DNA from: JALOOE01 sp964423545 | GTDB taxonomy: Bacteria; Chloroflexota; Anaerolineae; CG2-30-64-16 | Assembly (NCBI GenBank): GCA_964423545.1 | Contig: CAYRFV010000018.1 | Coordinates: forward strand, 1-35,142 | Direction of reading: 5' to 3' | Length of the DNA: 35,142 nucleotides | Shown: one piece after another, positions 14,091-21,133 of the stretch | Position numbering within the stretch: the stretch's first letter is position 1 | Layout of the letters: every line of letters starts with the position of its first letter | Notes under the pieces: generated by a model | What the model was told of the DNA's origin: nothing | Database searches by the model: none | What the model saw: the letters and a program-made list of their open reading frames with translations, nothing else | Program-made: the position numbers and the translations under genes

Positions 14091-15056
14091 TCAGGGCAGT
14101 CGGGGGCCGTGTGCCGCGTGCCGGATGGCCGCCAGCACGGCGGCCATATTGGAGGTGCGATAGGCGTGCGCCATGCAGGGGGTGCTGTGCGCCAACCCCA
14201 CCTGGCCGCCGGGCGAGAGGGCGATGACGCCCCCCAGACCGCCGATGCGCTTGCGGAAGTAGGCGATGGCGACGTCCGCGGCGGTCGATGCATCTCCCAA
14301 CAGCGCAAGCTGGTCGACCGCGGTCTTGGCGAGCACGGTCTTCATGATCTGCTCGCCCCAGCCGGTGCACGCGGCCGCACCGAGCAGGTTGTCGGCGTAC
14401 AGCCCGCAGCCGATGATCGGCGTGTCGCCGACTCGGCCGGGGTGCTTGAACATCGTGCCGCCGGTCGAGTTGCCCGCCGCCAGGTCGCCGGCCACATCGA
14501 GCGCCAGCGCACCGACGGTGTCGGCTCCGCCGGGCGCGCGACCGCCGCCCGACACCTGGGCGCTGCTCCCGCCGAACGCCGGCCGCCGCTCCCCTGTGGC
14601 GCTGCGTCGCTCCTCCCACAGCCGCCGCTCCCGGTCAACGACCAGCGCCTCGGGTGCGCAGAGGGGGAGGCCCATCTCGGCGGCGAAGCGTTCGGCGCCG
14701 CTCCCCACCAGGAAGACGTGCTCGGAGTCGTGCAGCACGCGGCGCGCCAGGCTGATCGGGTTGGCGATGCGCCTGACCGAGGCGACCGCGCCGGCCATCA
14801 GCGTGCGGCCATCCATCATGCCTGCATCGAGCTCGACTTCGCCGTCGCGATTGAGGTGCGACCCGCGACCGGCATCGAAGACGGGATGATCCTCCATCAC
14901 GCGCACCGCAGCCTCGACCGCATCCAGCGCTGAGCCGCCCTCCGCCAGCACATTCCAGCCGGCCTCCGCTGCCGCCCTGCAGCCCGCCACGTGATCGGCT
15001 TGCAGCTCGAGGGGGATGTCCCACGCGCCGCCGTGAACGATGATCGCGCAGCCCAT
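14091..15056 (-). CDS. iaaA: Isoaspartyl peptidase / L-asparaginase (Ntn hydrolase, plant type)
   Basis: 321 aa, standard length. Enzymes of this family cleave isoaspartyl dipeptides and asparagine after autocatalytic cleavage before a Thr, which becomes the nucleophile. Here the cleavage site is GGAD|TVGALALD, making Thr180 the nucleophile of the beta subunit. Other marks: the N-terminal IIVHGGAW, NAGRG-like FDAGRGS, LDAGMMDGRTLMAGAVA, and GNSTGGTMFKHPGRVGDTPIIGCGLYA, where substrate-binding residues sit. ATG at 15056 follows AGGAAGG, which lies inside the end of the Mth938-like gene, only 10 bases away; the two are surely co-transcribed. The role would be repair or recycling of damaged aspartyl peptides, or asparagine catabolism. 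Confidence 0.92.
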   Translation of the reverse strand: MGCAIIVHGGAWDIPLELQADHVAGCRAAAEAGWNVLAEGGSALDAVEAAVRVMEDHPVFDAGRGSHLNRDGEVELDAGMMDGRTLMAGAVASVRRIANPISLARRVLHDSEHVFLVGSGAERFAAEMGLPLCAPEALVVDRERRLWEERRSATGERRPAFGGSSAQVSGGGRAPGGADTVGALALDVAGDLAAGNSTGGTMFKHPGRVGDTPIIGCGLYADNLLGAAACTGWGEQIMKTVLAKTAVDQLALLGDASTAADVAIAYFRKRIGGLGGVIALSPGGQVGLAHSTPCMAHAYRTSNMAAVLAAIRHAAHGPRLP

Positions 15057-15066
15057 CGCGCCTTCC

Positions 15067-15429
15067 TCAGCAGGTGATGTGGAACAGCCCCAGGAGTCTG
15101 CCCTCGGCGGCGTTCCATTGCTGGACCGCTTTCGGGGTTGGCCATAGATCGACCTGGCAGTCGCGCGCTTTCAGAAACTCAGCAGCCTCCTGCGAGAGAC
15201 GCACCTGATCGTTCTGCCCCGTGCCGATGATGATGCGCTCGGCCTTCTTGCGGTACAGGTCCTCGATCTCTGCCAGGCTCAGGGTGTGCGAGGTGCCATA
15301 GACGGCCTTCGAGAGGGTTTTGTCGCGCTTGCGCACCTTGCCGCTCAGGCGGATGACGATGTCATGTTCGTAGCGCTGACCTTCGACGGTGATGCTGCCG
15401 AACCAGGTGTCGTCGATCTTTGGCCGCAT
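15067..15429 (-). CDS. Mth938-like domain (DUF498/AAMDC family) protein
   Basis: 120 aa, a single-domain protein covering the whole family. Marks are IDDTWFGSITVEGQRYEHDIVIRLSG at the N-terminus, IIIGTGQNDQVRLSQEA in the middle and DLWPTPKAVQQWN near the end, the conserved T.A-type segment. No enzymatic activity is established for the family. The ATG at 15429 follows a perfect AGGAGG six bases upstream. It is translationally close to iaaA (10-base gap), a hint of related or at least balanced expression. Confidence 0.85.
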   Translation of the reverse strand: MRPKIDDTWFGSITVEGQRYEHDIVIRLSGKVRKRDKTLSKAVYGTSHTLSLAEIEDLYRKKAERIIIGTGQNDQVRLSQEAAEFLKARDCQVDLWPTPKAVQQWNAAEGRLLGLFHITC

Positions 15430-15564
15430 ATTTGCCTCCTGCTGCCGATTCGCGCTCTATTGTGACCAGACCCTCAGGGAGATCCGAGCGAGCCGGCCTA
15501 TACCTATTCCAACGCTTGACCGCAGGGGAGGGTGCGGGATGCTGCCCCGCGGTCGTCTCAGGCG

Positions 15565-16842
15565 TCAACCAGGGGTGTCTGCCGCACTGGCGACCTCGCT
15601 CCCGCCGGTCGCTCCCGGCTCACTGGCCGGCTTCGGCTCCCGCACCCACAGCCCGATTGTCAGCGCGCCGACCCACATCATGGTCGCCGTCAGAAAGAAG
15701 GGCGCGCGCACGCCGAAGCCGGCGGCCGCTGCGGCCCCCGTCAGGGGACCGATGGCATTCGAGGCCGCCATGGTGCTGGCATCCAACCCGAACACCACCC
15801 CCTCGCGGCCTGCCGGCGTCAGCTTCGCAAGCAGCGCGGTGAGCGTGGCGAGGGTGCCGCCGATGGCGAAGCCACTGCAGAACTGCCAGAAGATCAATAG
15901 CCGCGGATCGTGGACGAACGGTTGCGGCAGATAGCACAGGCCGGCGGCGATGGCGCAGAGGATCAGCAGCCGGCGCTGTCCGAATCGATCGCTCCAACTA
16001 CCGATGAGCGGTGAGGAGATCGCGGAGCCAAGCGAGGAAACCCCGGCAATGAGGCCGGTGAGGGCGCCAACCGTGGCGCCCGGCGGCAGCAGCGTCTGGA
16101 TGAAGAGCGGCAGAATCGGGCTGATGGCCTGGTTTCCGATGCGCAGCATGATGCGCGAGGCGAAGGCCGCCAGCAGCGGCGCCGAGGCGAGCACCAGCAG
16201 CAATGCCCGGCCATAGCTCAGACGTCCGCTGCGGCTGAGTTCCCGCGTGGGCTTGAAATCCTCGTGGACGAACGCGACCACTAACAGGCCCGAGAGGAAC
16301 AGCAGGCTGCCGGTGATCCAGAAGCTGGGACGATAGCCGAACGCGTCCCCGGAGATGCCGCCGAGCAGCGGCCCCAGCGACACGCCCAGGTAGACCGCCG
16401 TCTGCAGCGACCCCATCGCCATGCCCGCGCGTTCCTTCGGCGCCGTGCTGGCGACGAGCGCCATCGTGGCGGGCACGGTGCCGGTGAAGATGCCCTGGAT
16501 GAAGCGCAGCACCATCAACTGCTGGACGTTGGTGACGAAGCCCATCAGCGCCAGAATGACCGCGCCCCCGAAAGTGGCGCGCACCACCATCAGCTTGCGG
16601 CCGTAGCGGTCCGCCAGCGCGCCCCAAATCGGCGCCACCAGCGCCATACTGACCGCCTGCGCCGCGGTGACCAGCCCGGCCCACAGGCCTACCTGTCCGA
16701 GGTCGGTGACGCCGAGCTCTTGGATGTAGAAGGGCACGAACGGTGTGACGAACGAGAAGCCCGCCACCGCGATAAACTGGGTCACCCAGAGGGTGTAGAG
16801 GGTTCGCTGCCAACCAGGCACGATAGTCGCCGCCCTGCACAT
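15565..16842 (-). CDS. Major facilitator superfamily exporter (multidrug type)
   Basis: 425 aa with about 12 hydrophobic segments. The loop between helices 2 and 3 has GALADRYGRK (residues 74-83), the classic MFS motif A, and a weaker copy, GSWSDRFGQR, lies at the matching place in the second half, marking the ancestral duplication. The segment GSLQTAVYLGVSLGPLLGG resembles motif C of drug:H+ antiporters, which points to export. The substrate is unknown. The gene is first in the minus-strand run and diverges from the secreted-protein operon starting at 17109; a pair of direct repeats upstream may be an operator. Confidence 0.87.
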   Translation of the reverse strand: MCRAATIVPGWQRTLYTLWVTQFIAVAGFSFVTPFVPFYIQELGVTDLGQVGLWAGLVTAAQAVSMALVAPIWGALADRYGRKLMVVRATFGGAVILALMGFVTNVQQLMVLRFIQGIFTGTVPATMALVASTAPKERAGMAMGSLQTAVYLGVSLGPLLGGISGDAFGYRPSFWITGSLLFLSGLLVVAFVHEDFKPTRELSRSGRLSYGRALLLVLASAPLLAAFASRIMLRIGNQAISPILPLFIQTLLPPGATVGALTGLIAGVSSLGSAISSPLIGSWSDRFGQRRLLILCAIAAGLCYLPQPFVHDPRLLIFWQFCSGFAIGGTLATLTALLAKLTPAGREGVVFGLDASTMAASNAIGPLTGAAAAAGFGVRAPFFLTATMMWVGALTIGLWVREPKPASEPGATGGSEVASAADTPG

Positions 16843-16874
16843 TCCCGCAATGAAATGCGCAACGTAATGTTGAG

Positions 16875-16898
16875 AGTGTATACTCCCGATTAGTGTAT
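16875..16898. promoter_or_regulatory. Direct repeat AGTGTAT, possible operator upstream of the MFS gene
   Basis: AGTGTAT occurs at 16875-16881 and 16892-16898, 17 bp apart, in an AT-rich patch 33 bases before the MFS start. The first copy overlaps a palindromic GTATAC. The position suits control of the exporter; no regulator gene is next to it. Weak evidence. Confidence 0.25.
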
Positions 16899-16930
16899 TC
16901 TACCACGACTTGCCGTGCAGCGGTGGGCCG

Positions 16931-16966
16931 GCGCCGGGCGTGAACGCTGGCGCAGCATGTTTTTTT
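16931..16966 (+). terminator. Terminator-like hairpin with a seven-T run, no gene to serve
   Basis: An imperfect stem (GCGCC..GCG / CGC.GGCGC, TGAA loop) at 16931-16953 is followed six bases later by seven T residues (16960-16966). No plus-strand gene lies upstream in the window's gap, since the MFS gene runs away from it. It could insulate the operon at 17109 or end a short RNA. Confidence 0.4.
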
Positions 16967-17002
16967 GGATCGGGAGTTGCATCACCACGGCGTTTTGCAG
17001 TC

Positions 17003-17031
17003 TTGACACTCGGACGATCTTCGCCTATACT
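17003..17031 (+). promoter_or_regulatory. Near-consensus sigma-70 promoter of the first secreted-protein operon
   Basis: TTGACA (17003-17008), 17-bp spacer, TATACT (17026-17031). A perfect -35 and one-mismatch -10 at ideal spacing predict strong expression. The start codon at 17109 is ~78 bases from the -10, leaving a ~70-base leader with GGAGGA before the ATG. Confidence 0.8.
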
Positions 17032-17108
17032 TGGCTTCGGGCGGAACGGTTCCCTTGATTCAATAGTCGTGTTGCACACCCCAACAAGCCTGGAGGAGAA
17101 AGGATCCT

Positions 17109-17858
17109 ATGAGGCACTTTCTATCCATCACCTTTGCTATCCTCTTGCTTCTCGGCCTGGGGAGCCTCGCGGTGCTGGCGCGACCGAACGGCGCAAGCAC
17201 GCCGTCCGCGCTTGAGGCCGCCGCCCAGCCTGGCGCCAGCCAGCAAACCGCCTCCCAGCCCGCAGTCGCGGCGCCCTCTGCCCCTGCCGCACCGGCAGCA
17301 GGTGCACAGAACTACAATATGATTGCTATGCCGCTCAACGCCAGCAATCAGTTCAGCAGCAACAACCCCAGTCTGCCGTTCACGGCTAACGGTCTGGGAA
17401 AGCTGCTGGGAACCGGTGTGGTCGAGGTTTCGAAGCTGCGCCCGGACGTACAGGCCTATCTCACCTGGTATCCCGAGATCGAGGATGGCGATGACTTCAA
17501 CCTCGAGGTAGGGGGCGCCTACTGGCTCCTTCTCGGATCCGGAGCCAGCAGCAGCATCAGCTTCGTCGGCGACGTGCCTGATGAGGGGACCGTGCAGATG
17601 ACCCTGGTGCGGCCGACCAGCGGCGCCGGTTGTCTGTACAACGATATCTCAATCCCCCTGGACCAGGACGCAATCACTACGCCGCAGCAGTTGGCGGACG
17701 CCATCGGCAACGTGGCTGAGGTGGCGCAGCTCAATGCAGCAAACCAGGGTTTTCTGGTGTGGTACCCTGAGATCATGGACGGCGACAATTTCACGATCCG
17801 AATCGGGTATCCGTATCGCCTCTGTCTGAAGGTTGGCGGAGCGACGATTTGGCCATGA
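17109..17858 (+). CDS. Secreted protein with two copies of an unnamed ~80-residue repeat (paralog 1)
   Basis: 249 aa; no named family recognised. Residues 1-25 are a signal peptide (hydrophobic core, cleavage after AVLA). An Ala/Pro/Ser/Gln-rich linker runs to ~68. The rest is two related halves, ~69-170 and ~178-249, each with the pattern YN-I--PL, a helix-like A--LA--IG segment, V--V, then W(Y)P-I-DGD-F---(V/I)G--Y-L-L. The two Cys residues in the second half (GCLYND, RLCLKV) could form a disulfide, and the chain ends in ATIWP. It is predicted to act outside the cell. The DNRLRE gene follows by 59 bases with its own AGGAAGGA site. A full paralog is at 18960. The repeat is recalled from other Chloroflexota secreted proteins; its function is unknown. 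Confidence 0.82.
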   Translation: MRHFLSITFAILLLLGLGSLAVLARPNGASTPSALEAAAQPGASQQTASQPAVAAPSAPAAPAAGAQNYNMIAMPLNASNQFSSNNPSLPFTANGLGKLLGTGVVEVSKLRPDVQAYLTWYPEIEDGDDFNLEVGGAYWLLLGSGASSSISFVGDVPDEGTVQMTLVRPTSGAGCLYNDISIPLDQDAITTPQQLADAIGNVAEVAQLNAANQGFLVWYPEIMDGDNFTIRIGYPYRLCLKVGGATIWP

Positions 17859-17917
17859 CGTGGCGCCGATAGCCGGACGCGTCGCATCGCACCCACCTCC
17901 TTAGGAAGGAACAATCT

Positions 17918-18754
17918 ATGAGACACCTTCGATGGCTCCTCGTTCTGATTGCTCTGATGTCGGCGTTTGCCCCCATGTCAGTGTTGGCCGCTCCTCTTCC
18001 GCCGGAAGCCGATGCCTGGGTGCAGTCTGCCAACCCCGATCTGCCGTCCAACACGACTCAGCTTAATTGGGAGAATCTCTGGGCCCGATCCGCTTTGGCC
18101 GCGTGCAACGCGGATCGCATCACGCTGCTTCGCTGGAATCTGACCGCGCTGCCGACCGGTCAGACCCTCGACACCGCCACCCTCAGGATTCAGGCTAACT
18201 TCGTTTCGGGTAGTACCGGCTCTGGGGTCAATGCCGCACTGGCGCTGTTCAAGGTCGCCAACGACACCTGGACCCAGGATGTCACCTGGAACACCATGGT
18301 GAACGGCGGGATATTTAACCCGACCCCGCCCATCCCCGAAACGGACCTGATCCAGGAGCTCCCGCTGCCGGCCCCGTTCACCACGGGATTCTACCAGTTC
18401 ACCTTCCAGAGCGAGGCGCTCAGGCAGTATGTCCAGGAGACACTGGCTGTCGAAGCGGACAAGAAGGTCAGTTTCGCGCTGCTGGTGCGGGGCGCCTGTG
18501 GCATCGGTTCGGTCGGTGTACGCCTGGACTCCTCCCATTTCGGGGCGCCTACCGGCGGCGCCAGCGCTAATGCGAGTCCACTGGCCGGCGTCCCGCCGAG
18601 CCTGGAGTTGGCGGGTCCGACGGCGGTGGCGTTGGCCACCCTCGAGGCGCAGCAGCCCGCGGCCAACTGGCCGCTCCTGATCGCCCTCGGGGCGCTGCTT
18701 CTGATGGCGGTCGCGGCGGGGCTGATCTACCGTCGCCAGGCTGCCACCCGCTAG
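17918..18754 (+). CDS. Secreted DNRLRE-domain protein with a C-terminal membrane anchor
   Basis: 278 aa. Residues 1-24 form a signal peptide ending SVLA. Residues ~28-210 match the DNRLRE/CBM96-like beta-sandwich: start with PEADAWVQSANPD, then LLRWNLTALPTGQTLDTATLRIQ, a V-N(D)TWTQDVTWNTM motif and a late SFALLVRG--G strand. After an Ala/Gly/Pro-rich stretch, ~251-271 is a transmembrane helix followed by YRRQAATR. It is therefore probably anchored at the cell surface with the domain outside. The ATG at 17918 has AGGAAGGA at 17903-17910. It is the second gene of the operon and a paralog in position and domain of the gene at 19711, though that one has a different C-terminus. Confidence 0.82.
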   Translation: MRHLRWLLVLIALMSAFAPMSVLAAPLPPEADAWVQSANPDLPSNTTQLNWENLWARSALAACNADRITLLRWNLTALPTGQTLDTATLRIQANFVSGSTGSGVNAALALFKVANDTWTQDVTWNTMVNGGIFNPTPPIPETDLIQELPLPAPFTTGFYQFTFQSEALRQYVQETLAVEADKKVSFALLVRGACGIGSVGVRLDSSHFGAPTGGASANASPLAGVPPSLELAGPTAVALATLEAQQPAANWPLLIALGALLLMAVAAGLIYRRQAATR

Positions 18755-18792
18755 TCTCCGCTCGCGGCCGATGAGGGCCGCACGTTGCGCCG

Positions 18793-18838
18793 AAAAGTCG
18801 AAGAGCCTCTGCGCCAGGCGGAGGATTCTTCGACTTTT
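18793..18838. terminator. Strong intrinsic terminator, bidirectional form
   Basis: A perfect 12-bp outer stem AAAAGTCGAAGA / TCTTCGACTTTT (18793-18804, 18827-18838) with an inner CCTC/GAGG pairing. The T-run at the 3' side and A-run at the 5' side allow termination on both strands. It ends the first secreted-protein operon, 38 bases after its stop. Confidence 0.85.
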
Positions 18839-18853
18839 CTAATTCTTAACCTC

Positions 18854-18882
18854 TTGACATCGCACCCCCCGCGCCGTATACT
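18854..18882 (+). promoter_or_regulatory. Near-consensus sigma-70 promoter of the second secreted-protein operon
   Basis: TTGACA (18854-18859), 17-bp spacer, TATACT (18877-18882): the same hexamers and spacing as at 17003, with an unrelated spacer. The ATG at 18960 is ~78 bases downstream, also as in the first operon. Confidence 0.8.
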
Positions 18883-18959
18883 CCTAATGCAGGTTCCTCA
18901 GTCCCCCTGAGATCGAAGCGCGATTTCTCTCCACCGATCCCAACTAAAGACAGGTTCCT

Positions 18960-19655
18960 ATGAAACACGATCTGACCCTTGCGTGCGCGGTTGTGTTCCT
19001 GCTGGCCTTGGGCGCCCTGGCGGTCCTGGCGCGGCCCGAAGGAGTCGGCAGCCCGGCTGTGCCGGAGCCCGTCGCCACCGCTGCGCCGAGTGAAAAGGCG
19101 GCGCCGGCCGCGCCAAGCGCCGCCGAGACCTATAACGTCATCCCGGTGCCGTTGCCCGCGGTCGATCAGTTTCCGGCGGGACAGTTCAATGCAGCGGGCC
19201 TGGCAAGTGTGGTCGGCCCCGGCGTCCAGCAGGTGCTGGAATGGAATCCGGCGACCGGCTCCTATCTGTCGTATATCCCTGGCATCGGTGGCGATGAGAT
19301 ACCGCTGAAGGTGGGTGGGGTCTATTGGTTCGCCTTGGACAGCTCTGCGAACCCCACGGTGAGCTTCATGGGCGACGTCCCCGCGGTAGGCTCGGTCAAG
19401 TTCACCCTGGTGCGACCCACGACCGGCGGGTGCGTCTACAATGATATCTCTCTTCCCCTGGATCGCGACTTCATCGCGACTGCGCAAGCGCTGGCCGATA
19501 GTATCGGCAATGTAGCGCACGTGCGTGAGTGGGACCCATCGACCCAAACGTGGCGTCAATACAGGCCCGGCTCCAGCGATCAGAACTTCGCCGTCAAGAT
19601 CGGCTATCCCTATCACGTCTGTCTGATGCCGACCGGCAGAACCACCTGGCCGTAA
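18960..19655 (+). CDS. Secreted protein with two copies of the same ~80-residue repeat (paralog 2)
   Basis: 231 aa, clear paralog of the protein at 17109. The signal peptide ends in the same LAVLARP motif, followed by an Ala/Pro linker of ~25 residues. The repeat halves start with YNVIPVPL and YNDISLPL, each followed by a LA--(V/I)G segment, then W(N/D)P-T and a closing (V/I)G--Y strand. The two Cys residues (GCVYND, HVCLMP) match those of paralog 1, and the C-terminus again reads T-T/I-WP. Exported and of unknown function. It starts at ATG 18960 with only a weak AAAGACAGG upstream. It is followed after 55 bases by a DNRLRE gene, so the operon repeats the gene order of 17109-18754. Confidence 0.82.
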   Translation: MKHDLTLACAVVFLLALGALAVLARPEGVGSPAVPEPVATAAPSEKAAPAAPSAAETYNVIPVPLPAVDQFPAGQFNAAGLASVVGPGVQQVLEWNPATGSYLSYIPGIGGDEIPLKVGGVYWFALDSSANPTVSFMGDVPAVGSVKFTLVRPTTGGCVYNDISLPLDRDFIATAQALADSIGNVAHVREWDPSTQTWRQYRPGSSDQNFAVKIGYPYHVCLMPTGRTTWP

Positions 19656-19710
19656 TCTCAAGCCGCTCGCGCATTGTGCGACCTGGATGGGTAAGAGGAG
19701 AGATGCGATT

Positions 19711-20724
19711 ATGCGCACACATGACATTCGGTGGTTGGGTTTGGTCCTGGTGCTGGGCGTGAGCTTCTTGGGGGCTCTGTCCGCCGCGTCTGCAGCAAGA
19801 GCGGCGGCTCCGGCGGCTGCCGCGGCTCCGGCAGCCGCGATCCCCGCCGTCTCCGGTCTGGGGCCATCGGCCGACATGTACATCAACCTGAACGCCCCTT
19901 CGGCCGCCAGCAACCTGGTCGATCCCGGAAATCTCTGGATCTCGTTGAGCGGCGATCCGGACGGCAACTGCATCACCACCCGGGTGACTTACTTGAAGTT
20001 TAGCCTCGCCAGCCTGGCGCCTGGCGAGGCGGTCGACCCCGCCGCCAGGCTCATCTTGACCCGCAGCGGGGCCACCGGCAATGCGCCGGGCCACACGGTG
20101 GCGCTATATCAGGTTGCCAACACCTGGGATGAAACCTACCAATGGAACACGGCGCCGCTCCCAGGGCTGCCCATCGGTGCACGGCAGCCCTTCCCGGACG
20201 TTAACGGCGCCCAGGTGATCTTCAGCGGGCCGGCGTTCGTGAGCTATGTGCAGGCCCACGCGGACACCGATGATACCGTCGGCTTCGCGGTGCAGTTGGC
20301 AGCCTCGGAAGAGTGCCCCGCGGGCGTTGTCAGTGCGGTGTTCGACAGTCGTGAGGATGCCAGCGGCAGCGCACCGTCGCTGGTCGTGCGAAGCTCGCAG
20401 GAACCGACGTCTACTCCGACGCCGAGCCCCACTTCCGGTCCGTCGGCCACCCCGACGGCCACGCCGACGTCCGGGGTGACGTCGAGTCCCACGCCCAGTC
20501 CGACTCCAGAGGCCATGCCTAGTCCGACGCCTAGCCCGACGTCGGCGATGACGTCCAGCCCGACGCTTAGCCCGACGCCCAGCCCAACATCTGCAGTCAC
20601 GCCGGGGCCGACGTCCAGCCCGACGCCCGAGGCAACCCCCAGTCCGACGTCGAGCCCGACCGTTGGCCCCACGGTCGACACTCGGCGCCTCATGCGGCTG
20701 CCGCTGATCTGGCGCAGTCGCTGA
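19711..20724 (+). CDS. Secreted DNRLRE-domain protein with Thr/Pro/Ser stalk and LPLIW-type C-terminal tail
   Basis: 337 aa from the ATG at 19711, chosen over 19687 because GAGGAG (19695-19700) precedes it. Signal peptide 1-31 (ending SAARA), Ala-rich linker, then a DNRLRE-type domain: ADMYINLNAPSA, TYLKFSLASL, VAN-TWDETYQWNTAP, and a late VGFAVQLA strand. From ~230 to 322 the chain is almost only Thr, Pro and Ser with repeats such as PTPSPTS, an extended stalk suited to spanning a wall or carrying glycans. It ends RLMRLPLIWRSR. I recall endings such as YLPL(I/V)-R after TP-rich stalks as frequent in Chloroflexota exported proteins and suspect a sorting signal. Second gene of its operon; its paralog at 17918 has a transmembrane anchor instead. 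Confidence 0.82.
   Translation: MRTHDIRWLGLVLVLGVSFLGALSAASAARAAAPAAAAAPAAAIPAVSGLGPSADMYINLNAPSAASNLVDPGNLWISLSGDPDGNCITTRVTYLKFSLASLAPGEAVDPAARLILTRSGATGNAPGHTVALYQVANTWDETYQWNTAPLPGLPIGARQPFPDVNGAQVIFSGPAFVSYVQAHADTDDTVGFAVQLAASEECPAGVVSAVFDSREDASGSAPSLVVRSSQEPTSTPTPSPTSGPSATPTATPTSGVTSSPTPSPTPEAMPSPTPSPTSAMTSSPTLSPTPSPTSAVTPGPTSSPTPEATPSPTSSPTVGPTVDTRRLMRLPLIWRSR
20402..20672 (+). repeat. Degenerate tandem repeat encoding the Thr/Pro/Ser stalk
   Basis: Imperfect repeats built on AGTCCGACGCC-like units (6-, 12- and 24-bp periods) fill this stretch, encoding SPTP/SPTS. Copies differ by synonymous and small changes. Such arrays commonly vary in length between strains. Confidence 0.85.
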
Positions 20725-20793
20725 TGCCGGGGGCTGCGACGCGGTGCGCTGATTCGCGGATCGGTCGCACAGCCCCCAATCGAGTCACGGCAT

Positions 20794-20840
20794 TCGCCGA
20801 GGAGCCTGCCTTTTGTCTGGAGGCTCTTCGGCGATTCTTT
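20794..20840 (+). terminator. Intrinsic terminator after the second secreted-protein operon
   Basis: A 14-bp stem (20794-20807 with 20821-20834, one G-U pair) around a 13-base loop, followed by ATTCTTT. It lies 69 bases after the stop at 20724. Confidence 0.82.
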
Positions 20841-20886
20841 CCCCCTTGAAACGGCGCCGCATCTGCACCCCAGGTTGGCAACGCAC

Positions 20887-20915
20887 TTGACTCGCGCAAC
20901 GCCAACCGCTATCAT
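20887..20915 (+). promoter_or_regulatory. Candidate sigma-70 promoter upstream of the palindrome
   Basis: TTGACT (20887-20892), 17-bp spacer, TATCAT (20910-20915). Transcription would start near 20922, run through the 32-bp palindrome and into the giant gene 210 bases later, giving a long leader. Confidence 0.55.
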
Positions 20916-20965
20916 GACCCTCAATGCATCCTCGCTCACTGCAGGAAGCGATGCACAGGCGCTGA

Positions 20966-20997
20966 CATGCCGCTTCGCGCCGGCGCGAAGCGGCATG
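20966..20997. repeat. Perfect 32-bp palindrome before the giant gene
   Basis: Arms of 15 bases (20966-20980 and 20983-20997) are exact reverse complements around a central CG, so the whole 32 bases form a perfect palindrome. No T-run follows, so it is not a simple terminator. It may be a dimeric repressor site or an RNA hairpin in the leader. Confidence 0.9.
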
Positions 20998-21057
20998 CCG
21001 ATCGTGTGCGTCCGTTTGTGATCCGCATCCTTAATGTGAATTGTAACACTCGCCCGC

Positions 21058-21063
21058 TATACT
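21058..21063 (+). promoter_or_regulatory. TATACT -10 box of a second candidate promoter for the giant gene
   Basis: TATACT matches the -10 of both upstream operons. The -35 at 17 bp (TGTGAA, 21035-21040) is poor, so any promoter here probably needs an activator. The ATG at 21134 is 70 bases downstream, similar to the leaders at 17109 and 18960. Confidence 0.45.
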
Positions 21064-21133
21064 GTCATAAGGAATGGCTGCATCGCCGTTCCTGTTTCCC
21101 CTGGACTTTACCACCGCATCGGAGACCCAAATA

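Larger units (their letters stand above)
20725..21133. other. 409-base intergenic region rich in regulatory signals
   Basis: No gene is supported here. In order it holds a bulged inverted repeat (GGGGGCTG...CAGCCCCC, ~20728-20778), a terminator, a good promoter, a perfect 32-bp palindrome, and a second -10 box just before the giant gene. A 35-codon frame at 20914 starts inside a -10 box and is not believed. Confidence 0.7.

Noticed and set aside
13695..14933. Long plus-strand open frame (412 codons) opposite acyP and iaaA
   Set aside because: Antisense to genes with complete catalytic motifs; composition is typical of a shadow frame.
20402..20672. Considered as a CRISPR-like array
   Set aside because: The repeats are short, degenerate and in frame, encode a Thr/Pro/Ser stalk, and have no unique spacers of regular length.
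20914..21024. Short 35-codon frame upstream of the giant gene
   Set aside because: Its ATG overlaps the -10 box and has no ribosome binding site; most of it is the palindrome.
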